Of a stretch of 6,333 nt of DNA, positions 1 through 4,824 are shown in pieces. The number at the start of each line of letters is the position of its first letter. Position 1 is the stretch's first letter. The position numbers were made by a program, and so were the translations under genes. Source of the DNA: Murimonas intestini (GTDB lineage Bacteria; Bacillota; Clostridia; Lachnospirales; Lachnospiraceae); contig NZ_JANKBI010000033.1 in the NCBI RefSeq assembly GCF_024622195.1, positions 1 to 6,333 of the forward strand, given 5' to 3'. Below the pieces are notes generated by a model. It saw nothing but the letters and a program-made list of their open reading frames with translations. It was not told the DNA's origin and did no database searches.

Positions 1-1333
1 TACAACTGCGGTAAGACTGTTGTTCTACACGTTTGGAGGTAAGGATCGCATCTACTGCCTGATAGGTACTGGAACCGCTCCGCTCCGCCCATTTGCGGAA
101 TCGGTCGCCGTTCCATTCAAGGTACTGCTGGTGGGAAGGCGGCATATGTTCTGTAATCATGCTGTACTGCCCCTTGCGCCCATAAAGACGACGGTGGGAT
201 GCAATCCGGTTGTGGTTGAAAAAAATCTCAATGGTTTTATCTGTAACTCTCACATCAACTTTGCGTTTTATATATTCATGTGGAACTGAGTATAGCATTC
301 CGGCAAAGGATATGTGATAATTGAACTGAACGGTGGCTTGCTTCCATTCCGCCAGTTCATATGGGGTGGCAGGTAAAGGTGCCAGCAATGGCAGTTCTTC
401 GTCGCGGAAGATCTCATACCGGCTGCCCTCTTTCTTTTGGAAAGGTCGATGACTGAAAACTTCCAGCTTCTGACGGATTGCCCGGTTTAACTCGCTGAGG
501 GAGAAAAACTGTTCATTACGCAGGGCTGCGGTGATCCATGTGGAAATATTACCTACACTGCCCTCAGCATTGGGCTTATCCTTTGGAGGCCGGACGCGGG
601 CTGGAATAATCGCAGTCTCATAATGTTCTGCCATTTCCTGATAGACGGCATTGATCCGCTGGTCTTTCCAGCCCTTGTTATGATCCACCGCTGTACGGCA
701 GTTGTCAGGCACGAGAATCTTGGCGACACCGCCAAAGTACTCGTACATATGCACATGTGCAGCGATCCATGATGGCTGCTTTTCATCCATGAATGCCTCT
801 ACATATGGATACTGGCTGTAGGTCATAACACCTACGAAAATGTGCGCATCCAGGATCTCGCCCGTATCCGGATCTATGATGTGTGCCGGATCTCCGGCCC
901 AATCTACCTCAACCTGTTCCGCAGGCTTGCGATTGATATGCATGGTGGCACGACGTTTCTGCTCGTCCTGCTGGATGTAATAGCAGAACTGAGAGTACAT
1001 AAGTGGATCGTCTCCGGAGAGACGGCATTCCTCAAGGCACTCTGTCCAGAGGAGTTTCTTGTTCACTCCATTGCGGAGAAGCTCCTTTCGGATATGGGCA
1101 TAATCCGGCATACGCCTGTTTGATTGGGACCCGGGACTGTTCTTCTTTGGGAACAGCATCTGCTCAATCACAGCATCGGTCTGGTTTGGATCAAGCGGCC
1201 ATGAGATGTCTTTTTCCCTGGCAGCTTTTAAAACCTTATTGACCGTTTTCTTGGACACACCGCAGCTAAGCGCGATGTTCGTCTGACTGAGATTCATGCT
1301 GGCAAGCCTGATGATCTCGCGATATTTGGTCAT
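1..1333 (-). CDS. istA: IS21-family transposase IstA (3' end off window)
   Basis: IstA is the DDE transposase of IS21 elements; it binds the element ends and, with the AAA+ helper IstB, carries out cut-and-paste transposition. The minus-strand frame is open from ATG at 1333 to the left edge, giving 444 codons without a stop. A helix-turn-helix lies near residues 14-37 (LSQTNIALSCGVSKKTVNKV). The integrase core follows, with the likely catalytic acids D144 in VEVDWAGD, D210 in LVPDNC and E257 in KPNAEGSV, all in the usual IS21 contexts. A beta-rich C-terminal part contains SFAGMLYSVPHEYI. Family members are around 400-500 residues, so little is missing. The start is set by a TAAGGAGGT ribosome binding site 8 nt upstream. 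The visible part shows no frameshift or stop, so the gene could be active. Short reading frames on the plus strand here are shadows of this gene. Confidence 0.95.
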   Translation of the reverse strand, partial: MTKYREIIRLASMNLSQTNIALSCGVSKKTVNKVLKAAREKDISWPLDPNQTDAVIEQMLFPKKNSPGSQSNRRMPDYAHIRKELLRNGVNKKLLWTECLEECRLSGDDPLMYSQFCYYIQQDEQKRRATMHINRKPAEQVEVDWAGDPAHIIDPDTGEILDAHIFVGVMTYSQYPYVEAFMDEKQPSWIAAHVHMYEYFGGVAKILVPDNCRTAVDHNKGWKDQRINAVYQEMAEHYETAIIPARVRPPKDKPNAEGSVGNISTWITAALRNEQFFSLSELNRAIRQKLEVFSHRPFQKKEGSRYEIFRDEELPLLAPLPATPYELAEWKQATVQFNYHISFAGMLYSVPHEYIKRKVDVRVTDKTIEIFFNHNRIASHRRLYGRKGQYSMITEHMPPSHQQYLEWNGDRFRKWAERSGSSTYQAVDAILTSKRVEQQSYRSC

Positions 1334-1341
1334 AACAGATG

Positions 1342-1350
1342 ACCTCCTTA
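1342..1350 (-). promoter_or_regulatory. Ribosome binding site of istA
   Basis: Minus-strand TAAGGAGGT lies 8 nt before the ATG at 1333. It is close to a perfect anti-Shine-Dalgarno match and fixes the start of istA. Confidence 0.85.
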
Positions 1351-1382
1351 AAATGTATTTACGTCAAACGACGCATATATAC

Positions 1383-1388
1383 ATTATA
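1383..1388 (-). promoter_or_regulatory. Possible -10 box of the istA promoter
   Basis: A perfect TATAAT hexamer on the minus strand lies about 50 bp upstream of the istA start, between the terminal repeat array and the ribosome binding site. I see no good -35 hexamer 16-18 bp upstream; the sequence there is close to ATGAAA. The assignment rests on the -10 and its position only. Confidence 0.35.
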
Positions 1389-1417
1389 AGGAAAGAAGCT
1401 TCTGATTTCATTGTTCT

Positions 1418-1518
1418 GGAATATAGGTTTCCATCAAAGCGGAATCACGGTTTCCTTTATATCGGAACGTCGGTTTCCACCATCCGGAATTGGGGTGTAA
1501 AACCGCCCGGAATACTCA
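1418..1518 (-). repeat. Tandem terminal repeats of the IS21 element (4.5 units of 22-23 bp)
   Basis: On the minus strand the units begin at 1518, 1495, 1473, 1450 and 1427, giving spacings of 23, 22, 23 and 23 bp. Each contains a TTCC(G) core, and units 2-4 end in GGAAA (for example CCCCAATTCCGG...TGGAAA and CCGTGATTCCGC...TGGAAA), so each unit also has a small TTCC/GGAA dyad. The fifth unit is a half copy. IS21-family ends are known to carry several repeated transposase binding sites; reading these repeats as IstA sites is an inference from that and from their place at the element end. The spacing of about two helical turns would put all sites on one face of the DNA. Confidence 0.75.
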
Positions 1519-1892
1519 ATCCTGAAAGACACATATTTTCCAGCCAAACACATGAGCAGATGACGATTTCGTGTGTTGAAGGGATATATAAAAAGTATGT
1601 GTCGATAGCTAAGGAACAGCATCCTACATTATTTCGAGCGGATAGCTATCCGCCTCATTCCATGAGACACAGTACAGCATGTCATTTGCTGGAAGCTGGA
1701 GTTGATATAGTTACAATAAAGAATATATTAGGACATGTATCTGTCCAGCCAACACAGATATATGCTGAAATGTCCCAAGATACCGTAGATAAAAAACTAA
1801 AGGAATGGAATGAGACCTGGTTTGGTAATAACCAGAAAATTGAGATAAAGAAATCAAAGGACAATATTCCGGATTTTCTGAAAAACAGATAA
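1519..1892 (+). pseudogene. Tyrosine recombinase, C-terminal fragment (RitC-like)
   Basis: The frame encodes the last ~124 residues of a tyrosine recombinase/integrase catalytic domain and stops at TAA 1890-1892. Visible catalytic residues are His (1656-1658) and Arg (1665-1667) in PHSMRH, His (1734-1736) in ILGHVS, and the nucleophile Tyr (1761-1763) in PTQIYAEMS. The core-binding domain, the first catalytic Arg and the Lys are absent. The open frame continues upstream to 1296, but codons before ~1519 read through the IS21 end and do not resemble a recombinase. The tail, ending in IPDFLKNR, is followed after 4 nt by an inverted repeat, as ritC is in the intact element. It is a decayed gene cut by IS21; the missing part may lie beyond the IS21 copy, left of the window. 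Confidence 0.85.
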
Positions 1893-1896
1893 CATT

Positions 1897-1960
1897 TTAT
1901 TCGAGAAGATTCTTTGGAAATGCTGTAACTATACGCTGTTGCAGCAATCTTCTCGAATAA
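1897..1960. repeat. Subterminal inverted repeat of the RIT remnant (15-34-15)
   Basis: TTATTCGAGAAGATT (1897-1911) and its exact reverse complement AATCTTCTCGAATAA (1946-1960) flank a 34-nt spacer. The spacer contains a smaller dyad, GCTG-TTG-CAGC (1935-1945). A further near-copy of the right arm, CTTCTCGGATAAT, follows at 1966-1978. The arm sequence differs entirely from that of the intact RIT element, but the spacer length is identical (34 nt). I infer that the arms are recombinase binding sites. Confidence 0.8.
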
Positions 1961-1976
1961 TAATACTTCTCGGATA

Positions 1977-2033
1977 ATCCGTAAAACCAGTGGCTATGTA
2001 TACTTTTTTAAATCCTGTACCATCATTGAGCAT
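1977..2033 (-). pseudogene. tnpB: IS66-family TnpB, N-terminal fragment
   Basis: ATG at 2033 opens the frame MLNDGTGFKKVYIATGFTD, the characteristic beginning of IS66-family TnpB (ORF2, an accessory protein of IS66 transposition). The next residue in relatives is normally Leu-Arg, but here the sequence changes at 1977-1983 into the end of the RIT remnant. Only about 19 codons survive. Its start overlaps the end of the tnpA frame by 11 nt, typical of the coupled IS66 genes. I infer that the gene was broken by RIT insertion. Confidence 0.8.
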
Positions 2034-2220
2034 CCATCATCACTCCCAAAAGTGTATGAAGAAAGGAAGCAGATACCTGGTCTGTGATTTCCAATGTGAG
2101 GTGGTTTCTGCCTCTGATCAAAGCAACGGTTTTATGATCCGGTGCTATATTTTCTGACTGGATTGCAGAAGAAGGAACTTCTATAAAATCTGGTGTGTGA
2201 GGGCGTAAAAATTTCTGTGT
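2023..2220 (-). pseudogene. tnpA: IS66-family TnpA (accessory ORF1), C-terminal fragment
   Basis: A 65-codon open frame ends at TGA (2023-2025) and encodes ...PDFIEVPSSA..., then KTVALIRGRNHLTLEITDQV..FLHTLLGVMMDAQ. The short beta-rich tail ending in a leucine-rich helix, placed directly before and overlapping the TnpB start, fits ORF1 of IS66 elements. This small DNA-binding accessory protein is usually about 100-130 residues. No start codon with a ribosome binding site is present, and the frame is closed upstream by TAG at 2221-2223, so the N-terminal helix-turn-helix part is missing or shifted. In another frame just upstream (about 2200-2290) the protein WFLPENIIFYRHRNF loosely resembles the expected helix-turn-helix end; one extra T in the T run near 2207 would join the two frames. 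Confidence 0.65.
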
Positions 2221-2394
2221 CTATAAAAAATGATGTTTTCTGGTAAGAACCAGATATGTAGAAATTTCTTGTCGATGACTGTTTTACTATAGTGTCGAAT
2301 TTCTTTTCTAATTATAGTATTTCCAAATTTGTTTCGTTTATACTTCTTTTTTTTATTTTTTTGCATTACAATTAAGGCATTAGCAGGATTACAT
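2221..2394. other. AT-rich stretch without a convincing gene
   Basis: This very AT-rich DNA, with long A/T runs (for example around 2347-2362), lies between the IS66 remnant and the IS256 end. A 78-codon minus-strand frame crosses it but has no ribosome binding site, is Lys-rich because of the A runs, and has no recognised family. A small perfect hairpin, TCTGGT-AAGA-ACCAGA, lies near 2239-2254. The stretch may hold the decayed beginning of IS66 tnpA, but I cannot support that firmly. Confidence 0.4.
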
Positions 2395-2416
2395 AAAAAT
2401 GTGGGTGCTGCCCACA
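2395..2416 (-). terminator. Rho-independent terminator after the IS256 transposase gene
   Basis: On the minus strand TGTGGG-CAGCA-CCCACA forms a 6-bp GC-rich stem with a 5-nt loop, followed directly by TTTTT (2395-2399). It lies about 110 bp past the stop codon of the transposase fragment and in its direction, so it could end that transcript. Alternatively this palindromic block is part of the IS256 element end. Confidence 0.5.
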
Positions 2417-2478
2417 CCTGGCCTCTGGAATAAGGATGGGTATTTTTGGTAATACTACTAATGCCGAAGGGATAAGGT

Positions 2479-2512
2479 CGGAACGGTCAGGTCTGGAAAT
2501 GCTGCCGTTCCG
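2479..2512 (+). terminator. Hairpin downstream of the IS256 transposase, possible terminator
   Basis: CGGAACGG-T-CAG (2479-2490) pairs with CTG-CCGTTCCG (2502-2512), giving an 11-bp stem with one bulged T and an 11-nt loop. On the plus strand it is followed by CTCTCTTTATTTT, a weak T tract. It could stop plus-strand transcription from entering the transposase gene in antisense, or it may be part of the element's end structure. Confidence 0.35.
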
Positions 2513-2524
2513 GCTCTCTTTATT

Positions 2525-2735
2525 TTAAAGATACTGGGTAAGCCTTTCGTTGTAAAGCACGATAAGCTGGTTCAGCACCTGGTCCCAGCTCCGATATCTC
2601 TGAGTCCATTTCTTTATCACATTTTCACTTGCAAGATATAACATTTTCTCCAGTGATACATCGCTTGGAAATACACTTTTAGTTTTGGTCACTTTCCGGT
2701 ATTGCCGGTTCAAACCTTCTATGATATTTGTCGTG
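2525..2735 (-). pseudogene. IS256-family transposase, C-terminal fragment
   Basis: The fragment carries the last ~70 residues of a Mutator/IS256-type DDE transposase. It runs from the TTN-I-I-E-G motif through LNRQYRKVTKTKSVFPSD, LEKMLYLASENVIKKWTQR and SWDQVLNQLIVLYNERL to TAA at 2525-2527. The Glu of the IEG motif is, from family knowledge, the third acidic catalytic residue. The fragment is cut at its 5' side by the RIT element; its partner is at 6173-6333. The apparent ATG start at 2758 lies inside the RIT palindrome and is not a real start. Joined at the GTCGTG repeat, the two fragments give a continuous frame, so the disruption is recent or at least clean. Confidence 0.93.
2730..2735. 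repeat. 6-bp direct repeat at the RIT insertion site, left copy
   Basis: GTCGTG here and at 6173-6178 brackets the RIT element. The uninterrupted transposase gene needs only one copy, so this is either a 6-bp target duplication or the overlap core used in strand exchange. The second reading fits tyrosine recombinases better. Confidence 0.8.
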
Positions 2736-2761
2736 TTAAGCCGATATCGGCTTAACACGAC
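2730..2761. repeat. Perfect 32-bp palindrome at the left RIT end
   Basis: The left half is GTCGTGTTAAGCCGAT (2730-2745), and the right half (2746-2761) is its exact reverse complement, with no central spacer. The inner 20 bp are TTAAGCCGATATCGGCTTAA; the outer 6 bp on each side are GTCGTG and CACGAC. The inner part shares GCCGATAT with the arms of the subterminal hairpins. No equivalent exists at the right end of the element. Confidence 0.95.
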
Positions 2762-2844
2762 TTATACCGAAAAAATAACTATGCCGATATTTCAAGAAGT
2801 TCCTGTAAACAAGGGAATCTTAGGAAAAATATCGGCATAGTTTT
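2756..2844 (+). repeat. RIT terminal inverted repeat, left
   Basis: The 89 bp match the reverse complement of 6090-6178 except at 2766 (A versus C) and 2821 (T versus C). Order inward: CACGAC core, TTATaCCG, an A tract, arm AACTATGCCGATATTT (2777-2792), 34-nt spacer, and the exact inverted arm (2827-2842). The repeat reaches the ritC stop codon. Its hairpin followed by TTATTTTTT on the minus strand could also stop transcription leaving ritC. Confidence 0.95.
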
Positions 2845-3875
2845 TATAGTCTGTAAAGCTGCTTTAATACGGAATCCCTTTTCCAACTCTTTTCTTCTTC
2901 TCCAGATGGATTCGCTTTTTCAATAGAAGCTGCCAGCGTTCTCAAAGTGGCAAATGCATAGAAACCGCTGGTGGTTGATATACTTTCATGTCCCAATAGC
3001 TGTTGGATATAGGATAAGGGGCATCCTGCCTGATAAAGATCCATCGCCCTCGTTTTTCTCAGCATATGAAAATGGACCTTTTCTGGCATCATAATGCTGC
3101 TTCTGCTCTGGTTTGTATATCTTTTCAAAAGATTCTGTATAGTGTCATCAGAAAGAGAATGCCTGATTCCATGCGTTGTCGCATAAAAAAGAGGCATCTC
3201 CATCTTTATTACAGGATGAAACTCTTTCATATATGCCTTTAAGTGATGTACGGTCCTGCTCATTAGTGGCACATTTCTGTACTTTGAACCTTTTCCCAGG
3301 ATCGTCACAAATGGAGTATCTGCGTCCAGATGCAGTGATGATACTGTCAATCGTGTCAGCTCACTGACACGCAGACCGGCATCATATCCAAGGATCAAGA
3401 TCATCCGGTCTCTTCTTCCTGTTTTTGTATCCACTGATGGTGCTGCCAAGAGTACCTTAAGCTGACTGTTTTCAAAGTATTCAATCTCCTTTTGAAGAAC
3501 TGGGAGACCTTTTACTGTCTTTGCATTGACATAGACCGTTGTGATATCAATGGATTCTTCAGCAGCATACGCAAGCAACGTCCGAATTGCAGTCATTCTG
3601 AGATTACATGTCTTTTCGCTCAGTTTGCGTGAATCTTTCATAAATATTAGATAGTCTTTCAGATTGTTTTTATTAAAATCCTGATAACATATATCTTTTC
3701 GTTTAATGGATTTCTCACTTTCCAGAAAATCAATATATCCATTCAGGGACCGTCTGTAGGCCTCTACCGTATTGGAACTCTTCTTACGAATACCAGAAAG
3801 CTCATTGTTTAGGAACTCGGATGCGCTGCTCCAGAAAAAAGAACTGTCCCGGTCAGCTGTCACTTTTTTACGCAT
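2844..3875 (-). CDS. ritC: Tyrosine recombinase RitC of the RIT element
   Basis: The product is a 343-residue XerC/D-like tyrosine recombinase, expected to cut and rejoin DNA through a 3'-phosphotyrosine link at the element ends. An N-terminal SAM-like core-binding domain covers about residues 12-110 (NTVEAYRRSLNGYIDFLES). The catalytic domain shows R169 (DAGLRVSEL), K195 (ILGKGSKYR), H270 and R273 (HFHMLRKTRA) and H296 (LLGHESIS), with nucleophile Tyr most likely Y306 (SGFYAF). It is the only one of the trio with the full set. Y306 stands 10 residues after H296 rather than the usual 9. I chose ATG at 3875 because GGAGGT (3884-3889) lies 8 nt upstream; an in-frame GTG at 3881 is too close to that site. 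The start overlaps the ritB end by 8 nt, suggesting translational coupling. The stop codon abuts the left inverted repeat. Confidence 0.92.
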   Translation of the reverse strand: MRKKVTADRDSSFFWSSASEFLNNELSGIRKKSSNTVEAYRRSLNGYIDFLESEKSIKRKDICYQDFNKNNLKDYLIFMKDSRKLSEKTCNLRMTAIRTLLAYAAEESIDITTVYVNAKTVKGLPVLQKEIEYFENSQLKVLLAAPSVDTKTGRRDRMILILGYDAGLRVSELTRLTVSSLHLDADTPFVTILGKGSKYRNVPLMSRTVHHLKAYMKEFHPVIKMEMPLFYATTHGIRHSLSDDTIQNLLKRYTNQSRSSIMMPEKVHFHMLRKTRAMDLYQAGCPLSYIQQLLGHESISTTSGFYAFATLRTLAASIEKANPSGEEEKSWKRDSVLKQLYRL

Positions 3876-4824
3876 GTTCACTTACCTCCGGCAACAGATC
3901 CTCAAAAAGGGAAGCTTTTTCCACAATTGTATGATAAATATCAGGAACAAGATGAAAATAGTAAAGCGTGTGTTCTATATCCTGATGTCCCATATACCGC
4001 ATTAGATAAGGGAGCATAACATTTACATCTTTCCCCTCTTTAAGCCAGCGGTTCATATTTGCATAAGCGAAGTGGTGCCGGAAATCATACGCTCGAATAC
4101 TCACTCCATTCCCCAGTTTTTCAGGAAAAGCCGTATACCAGATCTTTAAGAAGTTTTTCTGGAACGCACTGGCTCCATAAGGAGCATCCTCCCGGGAAGG
4201 GAAGAAAAATATCCTGTCTGGAAAGATATGATCCATTTTTGTATCATAGACGCTGAGATACTCGGACAATTCATGCGAAATAAAAAGCCGCCTGTTCTTT
4301 GGACCTTTAGACTGAACGATATCTATATAATTCGTTTCTGGATGCACCAGTTCTCGTCTGAGAGTCCGGATCTCTTTGCAGCGAAGACCACAGCAATAAA
4401 GCAGCTTGTACATTGCGGGCAACACTAGATGCCTTTTGGGAACATGGCAGTCATATGGAATGCTGTCACATGCCGTAAAGAACTTTGTGATCTCATCCTC
4501 TGTAAATAAGTATGGTCTGACAGGTATCGGCAGAGAGATTTTCCCCGCAGGGATGACATATGCGGATGCGTATCCAAGTCCGATCAGATATCTTGAGAAC
4601 TCCCGGAGAGCAGCTGCCGCATTATATAGATTTCCTGGAGTACCGGAATACCTGTTTAAAAATGCATTTACCGTCTTTCTACTTGGTATGCTCTCAAGCG
4701 GAACGTGGCTGGATGCAAAATCAATATATTTATTTAGATGGTATTCTGCGGTTGTGTAGACATAACCATTCTGTTTTTTATACTCCAGAAATTCAGTGAT
4801 CAGGTCTGATAATGTTTTATTCAT
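3868..4824 (-). CDS. ritB: Tyrosine recombinase RitB of the RIT element
   Basis: A 318-residue tyrosine recombinase, the middle gene of the trio. The N-terminal core-binding domain covers about residues 5-100 (LITEFLEYKKQNGYVYTTAEYHLNKY, split here as the sense of the helix rather than an exact border). Catalytic-domain residues visible are R148 (CCGLRCKEIR), K173 (VQSKGPKNR), R249 in RAYDFRHHFA, H280 (YMGHQD) and Y289 (TLYYF). The first His of the His-x-x-Arg box is replaced by Y246. The frame opens further upstream at 4977, but that stretch is ritA in another frame; ATG at 4824 is preceded after 6 nt by AGGAGGTG (4831-4838). It overlaps ritA by 8 nt and ritC by 8 nt. Its role apart from its partners is unknown: it may cut DNA or mainly shape the synaptic complex. 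Confidence 0.92.
   Translation of the reverse strand: MNKTLSDLITEFLEYKKQNGYVYTTAEYHLNKYIDFASSHVPLESIPSRKTVNAFLNRYSGTPGNLYNAAAALREFSRYLIGLGYASAYVIPAGKISLPIPVRPYLFTEDEITKFFTACDSIPYDCHVPKRHLVLPAMYKLLYCCGLRCKEIRTLRRELVHPETNYIDIVQSKGPKNRRLFISHELSEYLSVYDTKMDHIFPDRIFFFPSREDAPYGASAFQKNFLKIWYTAFPEKLGNGVSIRAYDFRHHFAYANMNRWLKEGKDVNVMLPYLMRYMGHQDIEHTLYYFHLVPDIYHTIVEKASLFEDLLPEVSEHA
3884..3889 (-). promoter_or_regulatory. Ribosome binding site deciding the ritC start
   Basis: GGAGGT on the minus strand, inside the end of ritB, is 8 nt before ATG 3875 but only 2 nt before GTG 3881. This favours the ATG. Confidence 0.75.

Larger units (their letters stand above)
1..1518 (-). mobile_element. IS21-family insertion sequence, upstream (istA-side) end, partial
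   Basis: This segment holds istA together with its upstream terminal region; the element continues past the left edge, where istB would be expected. I place the outer end at 1518 because the minus strand there begins 5'-TGAGTATTCCGG, IS21-family elements usually start with TG, and a run of 22-23 bp repeats begins at this point. To the right, plus-strand tyrosine recombinase coding sequence starts immediately, so the element appears to have inserted into that gene. The other end and the short target duplication of this family lie outside the window, so the end is an estimate to within a few bases. Confidence 0.75.
1519..1983 (+). mobile_element. Remnant of an older RIT-type element (3' end only)
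   Basis: The remnant consists of the C-terminal part of a tyrosine recombinase gene (ending 1892), a 15-34-15 inverted repeat (1897-1960), a third copy of the arm motif (1966-1978), and a junction with an IS66 tnpB fragment at 1977-1983. The order matches the ritC-side end of the complete element at 2736-6178: gene stop, arm, 34-nt spacer, inverted arm, then a CGG-and-TTAT end next to a 6-bp core. On the minus strand the junctions read TACGGA-TTATCCGA here and CACGAC-TTATCCCGA at the intact element. The front of the element was removed or displaced by the IS21 insertion. Calling it RIT rests on this shared architecture, as the other two recombinase genes are not visible. Confidence 0.65.

Noticed and set aside
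842..1242. Two plus-strand open frames of 79-93 codons
   Set aside because: They are antisense to the intact istA frame, lack ribosome binding sites and resemble nothing known.
1296..1518. Plus-strand start of the 198-codon frame that contains the recombinase fragment
   Set aside because: The first ~74 codons run antisense to the istA start and through the IS21 terminal repeats; only the part after about 1519 is recombinase.
1418..1518. CRISPR-like repeat array
   Set aside because: The units are 22-23 bp with no unique spacers, are imperfect and lie exactly at the IS21 end, with no cas genes nearby.
2181..2417. 78-codon Lys-rich minus-strand gene
   Set aside because: No ribosome binding site, composition driven by A runs, and its start lies in the terminator hairpin. 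I keep only a weak link to a decayed tnpA.
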